From: Codonopsis lanceolata
Lineage: Eukaryota; Streptophyta; Magnoliopsida; Asterales; Campanulaceae
DNA: 64,000 bases
Assembly: GCA_013146195.2 (NCBI GenBank)
Contig: CM028377.1
Coordinates: 163,969,824 to 164,033,823, forward strand
Direction: 5' to 3'
A model generated the notes under the pieces. It saw nothing but the letters and a program-made list of their open reading frames with translations. It ran no database searches and had not been told where the DNA came from. The position numbers and the translations under genes are program-made. Shown here one piece after another: positions 11,529 to 22,400 of this stretch (positions are counted from its first letter, which is position 1; each line of letters starts with the position of its first letter).

Positions 11529-11530
11529 AT

Positions 11531-11542
11531 TGGTATCAGAGC
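11531..11542 (+). other. Retrotransposon primer-binding site (tRNA-iMet)
   Basis: TGGTATCAGAGC, complementary to the 3' end of plant initiator-Met tRNA, two bases after the copia LTR. It is the start point for minus-strand cDNA synthesis and fixes the LTR boundary. Confidence 0.92.
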
Positions 11543-11965
11543 TTAACTCTTTGAAAACAAGTTTTTCCAAGACTAACCTCTTGAGAGATAAAGATCCAGT
11601 GACGAGGAAGTGTCAAATGATGTCTAAAATTGTTCATCACACTAAGATGTGATTGTTAACTGTCATGACATAATTGGAAACAATCTACACACTTGTTATG
11701 TAATATCAAATTCCTTTCCAAGTTGTTCTCAAAATCTTATGCTCTCGAAACAAATATCGAATACAAGATATAGTTGAAAGAAAACATCAATGTATTCAAA
11801 AAATAATCTCCCAAAATTTAGGAAGTATAAAAAAAAATATTCAACCGATATCTCAAAATTTGGACACACTTAGTGTATTCCATGTCTTATAACTAAAAAC
11901 AACCCTCTAAACAAACTCAACGACTAGGGTAATAATAAAACGAAATAACTAGTGTAATGTTCTAT
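11543..11965. other. Short Sirevirus leader, then unassigned DNA
   Basis: About 80 bases continue as copia leader after the primer site. The remainder is A/T-rich with no gag frame, so the element is truncated. The breakpoint cannot be placed from this sequence alone. Confidence 0.4.
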
Positions 11966-12393
11966 CTAGTTTTCTGTCTCCTCTTCATCTTCCTCTAAGT
12001 CTTCTGGATTTTCTTCCCTCACTGGTCCATTATCCATGGCCATTTGGACCGCATCCCAAACTTTCTTAGCCAAGAAGTTGTTGTTGCTCAGCCTCGCTCC
12101 AACTTCCGCGTGGGCTCTCCTAGCATCTTCTATTTCGTCAAAGTGTCTAAACAAGGCATTTTGTGCCAGCTCTAATGCCTTCATCATCCCCTTGACTTGT
12201 TCTAGTAGTGCTCCGTTTTCATCCACTAGCGTCTGATTACCATTTCTTAGCAATTGGTTTTCATTCCTTAGCAGCTGGTTCTCTTGTTCCAAGACATGGT
12301 TAATTTCATCGAGTTCGACCACTAGCGTGCATCGTATTCAATCTCGTTCTAGCAGCTGTCACGACCCTTGCTCTACTGGTGTTGTTATGCGCC
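11966..12393 (-). pseudogene. Coiled-coil Gag-like N-terminal ORF of LTR element
   Basis: On the minus strand an ATG at about 12393 opens MAHNNTSRARVVTAARTRLN, then a one-base shift leads into the frame MVELDEINHVLEQENQLLRN, which is open for 118 codons to the stop at 11966. The protein is a predicted coiled coil (heptad-like QLLRNENQLLRNGNQTL) with an acidic C-terminus rich in E and D. It follows the LTR and primer site at 12571-12827 at the distance expected of Gag, so I read it as a degenerate Gag N-terminus. No zinc knuckle follows, and the internal region is lost beyond it. Confidence 0.5.
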
Positions 12394-12570
12394 ATTTCCT
12401 ACAAGTAACACGAGTATATTAGTTTAACGAAATAATAATTTCTTAATCATCAATGAGATAATAACTTAGCTATAATCACAACTTAATGCTAGTATCATAA
12501 TCATATTGTAGTATCACTTCTTATTCTTAATTGTTCCTAAATCTTAAAACCATCTGGATCTAAGGCCTAA

Positions 12571-12582
12571 GCTCTGATACCA
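12571..12582 (-). other. Primer-binding site (tRNA-iMet), minus orientation
   Basis: GCTCTGATACCA on the + strand, that is TGGTATCAGAGC on the minus strand, three bases from the LTR end at 12586. It marks the adjoining LTR as a 5' LTR. Confidence 0.9.
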
Positions 12583-12585
12583 ATC

Positions 12586-14611
12586 TGTAACGCCCCAAAC
12601 TTGGGTCCCTCTACATGGGCTCAAATCTAGCCACGTCACTACAATTTCAAACTTAATTAAAGACTAGTCCAACGTCATCCAACCAGAAATTACAAAAGTC
12701 TCCAATTTAAAAATTACAAAGTATCCAAAATAAATTACGAAACAAAGTCTACCAAAATTAACTATGTCTCCAATAAATTTCAAAACTTATAAATTCGCCT
12801 ATTAGTCTTGATTCCTTCACGGTTATCCTCTACCTCAAGCTTTGTCCTTAATTTCGACCTAGAAGAAGAGGGTTGTGAATGGTGAGCGAACAAAGCTCAG
12901 TAAGATCATATGTCGCCCCTCCGGTTTCTAAGGAGGGGTGACTCAAAGAATATTCGTGTTGTAAGTTAAAACAAAATTTAGAAATTTATAATTTGCAAAA
13001 AAAAAAAAAATCAAAGATAGGTATCGATCGACAAGAATATAAATTCTTTTAAAAAAAATGGAGAGTTCGAACAAAACAATTAGGATTAAATAAGTTTGTC
13101 ATTACTGGTTGTCCCATACCAGCCAGTAATAACCGAAGATTTAAAATATTTATTAGGATCACATAATGGTCTATTGACCAAAGAACCAAATCCCCCGAAG
13201 GGTACACAAATCCCCCGTAGGGTACACAAATCCCCCGAAGAGTACAATATTAAGGTATATCCGGATAACCACACTCACAGACCAAGTGGTGCAAATTTCA
13301 ATTATTTCAAATGTTGTCACGAAAATCCCCGTGACGGGTTGTTCATACTTAGTGATCATAAATAATTTCAAAACATGAATAGTACTATCAATGTACTATT
13401 ATTAAAACGTAATTCATATCAAAATTCGTCATTTTTAATGCCAAAGAGTATATCGACAAGGTTTACAAATACAGAGCAATTTTCCAATAACCAAGGTATT
13501 TCATAAAAATCAAAATAGACATGAAATTTGCGAAAAACGAAGGTATAACGATGATATTCAATAAAGCTAACGACGGAGTCGATCAAAACAACTACCGACA
13601 TGAGGTCGAGCATGACAAATGAAAGAACGAAAAATTCCAAGAATTTGCGGAAGCCTAACATTAAAAGTATTTTTATACTTTTTTCAAAGAACATAAAAGA
13701 AACATAATCCTCTACCTTGTTAAGGTATGCTCATGACAAAGTCTCGAACTGCAATTGAAACCTTAATTCGTCTCGCCCAAAACTAATTTAAACAAAACAC
13801 TAAAATTAAAATTCTGAATTTCGGGTCTTATTATTTATGAACTTAAATAACCCAACAAAAGTAAAATAATATTAATGACAACTAATTAACTGTTAAAGAG
13901 TTAAGGGGTCATTTTATAATTAATTGGAAATGGTTAACTATGTCCAAAAGCTTAGGGGAAAAACTGTAATTTTTGAAACTCATCTTCTTCCCCACGAAAA
14001 AGTTGTATCCATATGCTTACCTCTTCCACCAAAACATACTTATATATCTATCTATATACTTATACACATATTCTTAAAACAACAAGACTTCCATACCAAA
14101 GCTTTTGAAAAGATTTACAACTTGATTTCAACCAAAAAAAACTCGCAGAAGGCGTTCGTAAAGACCTAATTCACGGTTTTGGTTTCAAACAAAAAAAAAA
14201 CATTACAGATTATATTAAGGAACCCATCTTAATCTGATATATGAAATCTCTATCTTACCAAATCTTAGCTACAAGGAAAAACAAAGGCGAAGGTGGGTTT
14301 ACCTCGGTTTCCTCGACGGAGCACACTCACAACCAAAATTTGCAACCGGTTTGTTCCGTCGACGCCTCTCCCTCTCTCTCTCTCGACTCTACTAAAACAA
14401 AACCCCAAAACACTGGTAGGATAACTTATAAGTTACAACCCACCTTGTGATTGATTCATATCCGGACTCTTTGTTCAATCGAGTGGGAAGACTTCTTTCC
14501 GGAGACCATCACGGTAGAGGTAAGGATAATCACGTAGATGTATTATCCTTAACATTGTTGTTATTTAATATTATAATATTATAATATTATTTTAAGTCTT
14601 ATTTGTGATTG

Positions 14612-14699
<88 letters not shown>

Positions 14700-14827
14700 T
14701 TAACAACCCAAATTCGAAATTTATCCAAAACCGAAACTAGGCCCAAAATAATTAGATCAGCCCAAAACAATGAAATGAGATTAAATTATAATTTAACATT
14801 TCATACTAGCATTTTCGAGGTATTACA
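12586..14827 (-). mobile_element. 5' LTR of a gypsy-type element, 2242 bp, minus orientation
   Basis: The + strand reads TGTAACGCCCC at the left end and GAGGTATTACA at the right end, so both ends carry TGT...ACA. The primer-binding site abuts the left end. The interior is non-coding and holds a (TTA)n tract at about 14617-14700. The long TGTAAC-type LTR and iMet primer resemble the other long-LTR gypsy elements here. Only the 5' end of the element survives, so no target duplication can be scored. Confidence 0.78.
14617..14700. repeat. (TTA)n microsatellite
   Basis: Roughly 27 TTA/ATT units inside the LTR, with one irregular TATATT interruption near 14655. Confidence 0.95.
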
Positions 14828-15285
14828 TGTGTACACTTCAAACATTGCCCCCAAAAGTAAGTACATTGACAACATTTATAACATTGAAAGTACGAGGTTA
14901 TTTTTTGTTTTCCCCAAATAGTACACTGATATAAAAATAGTAGTTTTTCCTTAAAAATATGATCAACTGTACCAATTTTCATCTCTATCATTACATCTCA
15001 ATCATTGTATCTCAATCAATGGTTGAGATGAAAAATTGTACACAAGTGGTACAGGAGATCTGGACTCTATTGAAATATATTTATGTTTTTCTATCTAATG
15101 ACATTTTGCACTGCTTCAAAGAATCTACCCTATATTTTAAAGATTTCAAATATTATATATGGTAAGATAATTATTAATTTCAAAAAAATTTAAAAATTTG
15201 CTTTGAAAAAAAATTAGGAAAGTAATTAATCTTATTCAAACAGTGATGACAAGATCTAAGACTTGAAAATGAGTAGTAAAACTCC
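14828..15285. promoter_or_regulatory. Upstream region of the MADS-box gene
   Basis: A/T-rich single-copy-looking DNA between the LTR and the TATA box. Two short inverted ATCTCAACCATTG-type pieces near 14995-15035 are the only structure seen. Confidence 0.35.
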
Positions 15286-15293
15286 TATAAATA
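15286..15293 (+). promoter_or_regulatory. TATA box of the MADS-box gene
   Basis: TATAAATA 101 bases upstream of the ATG at 15394, a normal distance for a plant core promoter with a short leader. Confidence 0.7.
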
Positions 15294-15393
15294 GTGGTTT
15301 TTCTTCATTGGCAAAAAGCATCTCTGCAACCCGATTTCTTTCTTTCTAGATCTATTAGTTTGTGTGCAAATAATCATTCCAGCTAGTTTAGCC

Positions 15394-16362
15394 ATGGCTA
15401 GGAGGGGTAACGGTCGGCAAAGAATAGCCATGCAAAGAATGTTAAAACAGAGTGCTCGTCAAGTCACTTTCTCCAAACGTCGTTCGGGTCTCATGAAAAA
15501 GGCTAGTGAACTTTGCACACTATGTGCTGCCGAAGTTCTAATCGTTGTGTTTTCACCTGGTGGAAAGGTGTTCTCTTTTGGCCACCCTTCTACCGAATCT
15601 ATCATCCGAAGGTTCCTTGGTGAGGAGCCTGAGGCTGGTAATGAGGCTCGGGAAATCGTTCAAGCACACCAGAGCTCGAAGCAAAGCAAACTCAACTTCC
15701 ACTTAAGCCAACTGGAAAGTTTGATGGATACTGAAAAGAGAAAGGGGGGTGGAATAGATGTAATGAGGAGAGAGACAGAGGGGAGAGTTTGGTGGGAGGG
15801 ATCTATGGAGAGGTTTAACTTGGAACAGATGGATAAATTCATGGAACGTGTAGTGATGTATAAAGAGAGTGTGAAGAAAGAAATTCATTTGCTGCAACAA
15901 GAACAAAAAGAGCTGAATGGAAAAGGGTCTGCAATGGTTGCTGGATCAAGTAGTAAGGCTCTATTAGATCAAAGGATACGTGGATTCAATGGTGGGATAT
16001 CATTTGACCCTTCGGCTAGTGGATCAATAAGTCAAACACCATTTGATCCAATGGCTACAAGTGGGTCTAGCAGTCAAACATCATTAGACCCTAGGACATA
16101 CAGGCTCTATGGTGGGCTAACATATGATCCTATGATGGCTGGAGACAGTGAAGCTGTGCCACCAAATCAAATGGCGATGGGGTGTATTGGTGCAGTGCCA
16201 TATAATCATCCTAGCCCTTTAAGATTTCAAGCCAGGGCTACAATTAAGCCAAAAGCATCGGGGTCCAGAAATGGTGGATTTGGTTTATCATTTGATGAAG
16301 GGGGTAGTGATTATGGGATATCTTGTGGACCCAATCAATATTATGGTTGTGGCTTCCCTTGA
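15394..16362 (+). CDS. Type I (M-alpha) MADS-box protein, AGL62-like
   Basis: Intronless, 322 codons from the ATG at 15394 (MARRGNGRQRI); the frame opens 30 bases earlier at a GTG, but the ATG precedes the MADS box directly. Residues about 5-65 are a full MADS domain with RQVTFSKRRSGLMKKASELC, the AEVLIVVFSPGGKVFSFGHPS core and IIRRFL. This is the AGL62/M-alpha pattern, with no K box. Residues 85-180 are helical and include WWEGSMERFNLEQMDKFMERV, as in that subgroup. The C-terminal 130 residues are Gly/Ser/Pro-rich with spaced FDP/LDP/YDP repeats. The family comprises nuclear DNA-binding regulators, many active in the female gametophyte and endosperm; that role here is inferred. No breaks are seen, so this is the best candidate for a working gene in the window. 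Confidence 0.92.
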   Translation: MARRGNGRQRIAMQRMLKQSARQVTFSKRRSGLMKKASELCTLCAAEVLIVVFSPGGKVFSFGHPSTESIIRRFLGEEPEAGNEAREIVQAHQSSKQSKLNFHLSQLESLMDTEKRKGGGIDVMRRETEGRVWWEGSMERFNLEQMDKFMERVVMYKESVKKEIHLLQQEQKELNGKGSAMVAGSSSKALLDQRIRGFNGGISFDPSASGSISQTPFDPMATSGSSSQTSLDPRTYRLYGGLTYDPMMAGDSEAVPPNQMAMGCIGAVPYNHPSPLRFQARATIKPKASGSRNGGFGLSFDEGGSDYGISCGPNQYYGCGFP

Positions 16363-17284
16363 AAATTTCTAAGAGGGGTGACTACAAAGTTTAGTTCGTG
16401 TTTTAGATTAATCTGTATTGATTTGATCATCTTGTTGTGTATTTTCATTTGAATTTTGAGAAATAAATTGATATTTAATTTACTTTTAATTAGTGCTTTA
16501 CTTAATTTGTAGTCTTCCTTTATGATGTGGACATGATAGGTATGGAATATCGGGACCAATTTGATCGTATTGGTGTGAAGAAGGGCCATGATCGCCGAAG
16601 TTTGAAACTAGGAGGAGGCCAGACGTAAATCACCAAATGCGCACACGTCCAGAAAATCAACATGCACGCGTTCATTAAAACAACACAAAAGCCTCGGCAA
16701 ATTAAACGCACAAACGTCCCGCTTCTTGACGTGAGGGCTTCTAGTAACAACAACTCAACAACATCGTATGCACACACGTCTGACTTGTCAGCGTGCGTGC
16801 GTCCGTAGTGGATTTCCTTGGGATTTTTTGTAATTTGTTTAAATTCTTATTTGTAGGGTTGAAACCTTTCTCATTTGTTTGGGTTGAGGAACAACAGTCC
16901 CAATTGTTTTTTATAGTGATACTTTTGTGTCCAATCTTTGATATTCTTGGTTGAATCAACAAAATTGATGGTTAAATAGTGGTACATCGAAAGATGCAAA
17001 ACTTGGGAGCCGACGCAATCGAGTGTTCCCATTGGATTATTACAATTAGATAGGGAGAAATTCAGGCCGGTCCACTTTACACAATATTTAAACCCAAAAG
17101 TCCTCTATCGTTCAATTTAACCACTAAAGGACATTTTTATGACAAAAGGCCGAGTATACCTTTAATGAAATTGAATCATGCACACGTTGCATCATAATTC
17201 TATGTCGATGCATCGCAATTCTAATTTGTGCATCGGGAATCTAGTTTGTGTATCGGTAATCCAGTTTGTTCATAGGAAAATAAT
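16363..17284. other. 3' flank of the MADS gene, no gene seen
   Basis: Contains AATAAATTGATA near 16463 as a possible poly(A) signal. Beyond about 16530 the sequence has several ACGTGT-rich stretches (GCACACGTC, CGCACAAACGTCC) but no coding frame. 17180-17280 carries GTGCATCG/GTGTATCGG repeats like those right of the Mutator-like element, and may be its subterminal region. Confidence 0.4.
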
Positions 17285-18516
17285 AATTGGGCCAAATTAT
17301 AAATTTCCCCCCAAAGTATACACTCAATCCCATATCACTACCCAACATAAGTTTTGTGTCAATTTGGTATATGATGTTGCCATTTGTGTCAAACAACTAC
17401 CTATGACCAACATCTGTTAATGAAAAAACGTTAAGTCTCGCGTGCTCTCGCACGTGATGGGTATTTTGGTCATTTCCTTTGGGAGGAAAGTCGTTGACGA
17501 CATGTCAACAAACAAAGGGGGTCGATCTGTCTCTCTCTCCCTCTCACGATCGGCTTCCCCATCTCCATCTCCAACCATCGATGGCTCTTTCCGCCTCTGT
17601 TCACCCCGATTCTTCGAGCCCGGCCCTGCATCTTTCGCTCTGGGTGTCGACAACAACCCCAATCCAGATCGGCCATTGTCACATCAATATACCCGACCCA
17701 AAGATCCAAGTTGTGGGTCTTCCATAGTCAGCGTCCTCATTCCTCTCTCAATCTCTCTCCCAAGTTCGCTCCGGGTCCCGACTCGCCATCACCCATCTCT
17801 GACGCATCAGCTTCTAGGCTCTCTTCAACTTTGGCCAAAGCTGGAGCCAATTCTGTTTCCTTTCACAGCAGCACCAACGAGTTCGCTCCAGTTTGAAAAG
17901 TCTGTATTCAAGCCGCTCCAACTCCAGCCCAATTGCGAACTCTGGTGTTTGAATTTTGGAACTCTCCTGAGCAAATTCAAGTAAGATCTTTCTATTTTTG
18001 TTGGTTATTTTTTGCGATTTGAGAATATTGTTGCTGATAATTGTAAATTAAGTATACTCTGGATATACTATTGTGCAAGTTGAGCTGTGGTGGTAATTGA
18101 GTTTTTCTTCATGATTAATCTGGTGGGCTTGATTTTAACTGAATTTTTTTCCAATCTGTTGGGGGTTTAGATTACTACAATTCATTTACATATTTGAACT
18201 GGGTTTGAATTGTCGGTTGGAGATGGTCTAGTGATTGATTTTTCTAAAATTCTGGGTTCCTACTAGTAACTTGGAGTTGGGTTTCGCAGGAAGGAGGATG
18301 ACGGCTTTGGTGATAAAGATTGACGACAGAATTGACCAAAATAGCCATCACGTGCAAGAACACGTGAGACTTAACATTTTTTCATTAATAGACGTTGTGC
18401 CTAGGTAGTTATTTGACACAAATGACAACATCAGATACCATATTGGCACAAAACTTATGTTGGGTAGTGATCTGGGATTGGGTGTATACTTTGGGGGGAA
18501 ATTGGTAATTTTTCCT
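17285..18516. mobile_element. Mutator-like element with captured gene fragment (Pack-MULE type)
   Basis: Long imperfect terminal inverted repeats of about 185 bp (17285-17475 and 18332-18516) share blocks such as TTCCCCCCAAAGTATACAC, CACTACCCAACATAAGTTTT and CACGTGATGG. Between them lies DNA unlike the flanks: a GC-rich stretch with TCTCTCTCCCTCTC (17520-17900), then a splice-donor-like CAAGTAAGATC near 17978, a T-rich intron-like stretch, and a TTTCGCAG acceptor near 18289 followed by GAAGGAGGATGAC. That is the layout of a captured 5' UTR, first exon, intron and second exon start. Open frames in the GC-rich part are not convincing proteins. True outer ends may lie further out. Confidence 0.6.
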
Positions 18517-19074
18517 AATAATTGTGCATTAGAAATTCGATCAGACACATGCTGCACCGCAAATCAAAAATTGTGCATCAGAATTTTCTACAAATGGGTT
18601 CTAGTTGGTGCATTGAAAATCCAAAAATTTGCATCGTCATTTCCTTTTATACTCTAATTCAAAATTGTGCATCACAAATCCAAACTTGTGCATTGGAATT
18701 TTCTGCATTATGGGTCCACTTGGTGCCTCGTAAATCCGAAAAATTGCATTACAAATAATTGTATAACATAGCGATGCAACGGGGTTCAAAATTGATGCAT
18801 CAATGTTCAAAATCAATACATCATGGTTCTAAATCGTTGTGAATTCCTCCTAAATGGCTTTCAGAACATAAGGGGCTTAATAATATTGTTAAGTGTGGGT
18901 TCCTGAAGCGTGCTCTCGCGCCCGCGCCTTGATAGGTGTGCGTCCGCGGACGCGGTGACATCCACCTGCTCCCGCTCCAACCTCCCTTTGTGGGAGGACG
19001 AAATCAAAAGGGAGGAGGTCTAATAGCGTTGGAATGCGCCTCGGTTGCCTTTAGTGGATTTTTGATCCAATATG
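18517..19074. repeat. GTGCATC-repeat region right of the Mutator-like element
   Basis: Multiple degenerate copies of TTGTGCATCAGAAAT/AATCCAAAATTTGCAT spaced about 50-60 bases apart (18520-18830), mirrored by GTGCATCGGGAAT copies left of the element. They may be subterminal repeats of the same transposon. A GC-rich stretch near 18905-18985 follows, with no gene. Confidence 0.45.
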
Positions 19075-19390
19075 GGAGCTTTGGATTTTCTATGTCAAGT
19101 TATCCCTTTTTAGGGGATACCAGATATAGGAAAACATCACCTTTCCATTCCCATCCTCCCTTGTTTGGGAGAACGTGAAAGTGCAAAGAAAGATGTTGCA
19201 GCCGCCCCACTATGGATTTTATGAAAATAGCCTTATGGCCTATTTCGATCACTATGAGTGCTTTGGGTTTTCTACGTCAAGTTATCTCTTGTTTAGGGGA
19301 TACCAGGACATAGGAATACATCACCTTTCCATTCTCATTCTCCCTTTTTTAGGGGAGAACGTGAAAGTGCAAAGAAAGATGTTGCGAGGC
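19075..19390. repeat. Tandem duplication, period about 180 bp
   Basis: Two copies (about 19075-19205 and 19257-19385) share TCAAGTTATC, TTTAGGGGATACCAG, CATCACCTTTCCATTC and GAACGTGAAAGTGCAAAG, with scattered substitutions. They lie next to the left end of the Tat LTR and could be Tat leader sequence. Confidence 0.75.
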
Positions 19391-19429
19391 CCCACTGGAT
19401 CCAAAATGTTTTTAGAGTCGTCATCTTTA

Positions 19430-20960
19430 TGTTAAGGCAAAAATAAAGCAAAACCAGAAAAAGAAAACCAGAGATGAAGAAAACGGGTTCGGAGGCTAAG
19501 TTACGAGTTGGGAAGGTGCTAGGCACCCAACTCGCCTTTTCGATCTCAAACGGTTTTTGGCTAAAGTATGCTTTTTGTTATATTTATTAAACAGATAAAT
19601 AAAGCATTAATCGCCTACAAATACATCCATTACATCTATATTATTTACTGACTTGCAACCTCTTTTACAAACAATCACAAATATACTTGAAAATATTTGG
19701 CCATTATAACTGCTACATTTAGTATTATTTCCTAACAAAATCCCAAAGATAACTGCTATATATTTACATTGGTCCGGATTGGAAATAATACTCTTACAAA
19801 TAAAGACTTTAATGAATAGATAAAGCAAATAATTACAAATACAACTGAAAACATTTGGCCATAATAATGGCTACATTTAGTACTATTTCCTAATTAAATC
19901 CGGGCAGCGCAACTGCTTATCTGGCTACATTGGGCCGGACTAGAAAAAATACTTTTACAAACAAATGTAAGACTTTAAAAGTAAAAACTTACAGACATCC
20001 TAGGGTGTGCTCGCCTCGTCCCTGGAGAGAGTCTTTTTTGTTGTTGAAGTTGTGTGTTGTGTGTTGTGTGTTGTGTGAATTTGGGCGGCGTGGATCGCTC
20101 GAAAGTTACTTTTCGCCTCGGGATCGGGTAGGTAAGCTGTTTGTTTTGGTTGTTTGTTGGCTTGAGGTAGGTGAAATCGGGCAGAATAACGGGTTATTTC
20201 TGAGCGATTTGGCCTTTTAAATCGGGCAGAGCAACTGCTCTTTCCACGATTTTTGGACCGGGAAAAAAAGGGTGGATACCTAGCTGGAGGGCTAAGGTAC
20301 ACTTCTATCGGTTGGTTTTGTGTTTGGAGGAAGTTTGGCAGAGTTTCGAGGCTTTTGAGGTGATCTCTTACTATCTCACACCGCTCTCTAATTCTCCAAA
20401 TAGAACGTTAACGCGAGAAGCTTTACGCTGAGAAGGAGTGCTTGAAAATGATCGGCGAAGCCTCTATTTATGATCTGAATCGTGGACACGACATAGAATT
20501 AAAATTCCTTCATCGCAAGATCAACCTGTACAACGCGCTAGATTTGTTGCATTTTACGGCAAATATTTGATGAAGCGCGAGAACAAATTTGGGCGCCATC
20601 TTCATCAATTTTGGGCGCCATGCCCAATTCTTTTAGTAGCCACGCCCATTTCCTTCTTCATGCATCAAACGAGTGTACACCGTGCTCCGAGAGTTGTGAA
20701 TTGCGGCAACAAACGATGAGCATGGCGGGGAAGCAAATTTGGGCGCCATGCCCATTAGTTTTGGGCGCCATGCCCAATTTGATGGGTAGCCACTATTCAA
20801 ACTTAGCCCTTTTTAGCACTCGGTCCCACTGATTCCCTTTTGCGTATCCTGCTTTGTCGCTTTTGCATTTTTGACCCATAACTTGACATTTGTTAATGTT
20901 TTAATAGGTCTTGATATTTTATGTCATGTCACATACAGTGTACGAAATTGGGGTGTCTGA
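19430..20960 (-). mobile_element. Tat LTR, minus orientation, about 1.53 kb
   Basis: The minus-strand start is TCAGACACCCCAATTTCG (right end 20960). It is highly similar throughout to the LTR at 36638-38187, including CGGGTTCGGAGGCTAAGTTACG and the GGGCGCCATGCCC palindromes at 20611-20627, 20739-20754 and 20761-20777. The TATA region at 20465 reads TATTTATG rather than TATTTATA. Left of it a PBS-like GACGACTCT on the minus strand suggests a 5' LTR; the TGAGGGGC stretch and antisense cassette on the right suggest the 3' LTR of the 19.4-38.2 kb element. I favour the second but cannot settle it. Confidence 0.8.
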
Positions 20961-22400
20961 GCCCCTCAACGATGGAGTCTCTACGGGTAACCCGCGGCTT
21001 GAGTAGGCGAACATCGTTGATAAGAATAGACTCTCCAATTTCGTTTAATTTCAAACGAGGGAGAAATATGCAGGTAGCAGTTATAATGCAGCAATTTATC
21101 AAATCTCCATATCCTAGACATTTTTAGTCAGTTATAACAGGTTATCGCAGTTTTTAAACAGATATGCAAATTAAATGCTCTGATGGTCGGACCTACTAAT
21201 GTAGGCTGCCTACGTATCCCTTAATAAAAGGAATCAGACCAAACGTAGTTCGGCCTAAGCCGAAACAAACAACCAATTGAAGAAAAGATTTTTAAGTTTT
21301 TCGAAAAGTCGTATTCTTCCGGTCCGAAACCGTTGTCAAATACGGTATGAAGATTTTGTGTTTTCGAAAACCATATTTCAACCAGATAAATACCCGTAAT
21401 TTGAAATATGTTAAGGCTTTCAAAATTGTGTCTGCGGTAAATACCTTGTTTCCAAACACAATAAGAGGACCTTCAGATTTTAAGCGTATTCGACAGATAA
21501 ATACCGACATCGAATCGACAAAAACGTTCTTCAAATTTTTCAAAAATTGTATCCAATTGATCAAAAATCTGCTGGATACGATAAAGATTTTTCTTTTCTT
21601 CTTCCTTCTTTTTTTTTTTTTTAATATTCCTCTTTTTTTTTCTCTTTTTGAACAAAACCTTTTGAAAAGGATTTTTCTTTTATTTTCTGAAAGCAAAATA
21701 AGAAATCTTACATTTCTTACCTTTCTTACCTTCTCATGCTTTAGACTGCTGCTGTTGGTTCAGCTGATTTGGCTATTTCTGTCATTCTGATTTTTCATGC
21801 TGGGAAACTTTCTCCCTTTTCTTTCTTTTTATGACTTTTTTTTCTGACCTTTTCTTTTCCCCTTTTTTTTTTGATCTTCCTTTCTTTTTTTTTTATTTCT
21901 TTCATGATTTTTTTCTTTCTTTTCCTTTTTTTTTCTTTGAATGATTTTTCTTTTCTTTTCTTTTTGCATTTTTTTCTCTTTTTTTTTTTAGGAAAGGGGC
22001 TTACCTTTGTCGCTGAATTTTCTGACTCTTCTGCTTGTCTGGCGGCTGACTGGTTGGAGATATGAGCTTTCCTTGCTTTTTGGGTGAAAGTCCGTTGAAT
22101 GTGGTTAACAAAATTGCTTTTGTTAACTTTCTGTTAAGTCTTAGGGACCACTTTGCAGCTTTGGAATTTTAAGGACTTAAGTGCTGATGCTGGATTGTTT
22201 GGAGGGGGAAAAGTGAAAATTTCACTTTTCCTTCTTTCTTCTTCACATGATGAAGACGTAAGTCTTCATTCTTGCTTTCTCTCTTCTGCTCCTGCCTCCA
22301 TTGCCGACAGAGTAAGTTTCTTTCATTTTTTTTTCATTTTCTTTCATTTTCTCTTCTTTTCTCAATTTTTTTCCGCCAAAAATTTTGTTTTTCTGCACAG
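20961..22400. other. Tat subterminal region with long pyrimidine tracts
   Basis: Begins with sequence I associate with plant Tat elements (GGCTGCCTACGTATCCC near 21208, CAAACGTAGTTCGGCC near 21240). From about 21590 to 21995 the + strand is a nearly continuous T/C tract, hence purine-rich in the sense RNA of a minus-strand element. Open frames here are low-complexity. It is also the 5' flank of the PMD gene; TTTTTCTGCACAG just before 22401 looks like a splice acceptor, so a 5' UTR intron is possible. Confidence 0.55.

Noticed and set aside
15364..15393. Earlier GTG start for the MADS gene
   Set aside because: Non-ATG; the ATG at 15394 is the normal start directly before the MADS box.
17442..17984. 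180-codon open frame in the Mutator-like element
   Set aside because: Ser/Pro-rich with competing frames on both strands, begins in the terminal inverted repeat, and looks like a captured UTR rather than a protein.
21347..22065. Phe/Lys-rich open frames
   Set aside because: Low-complexity translation of pyrimidine tracts.
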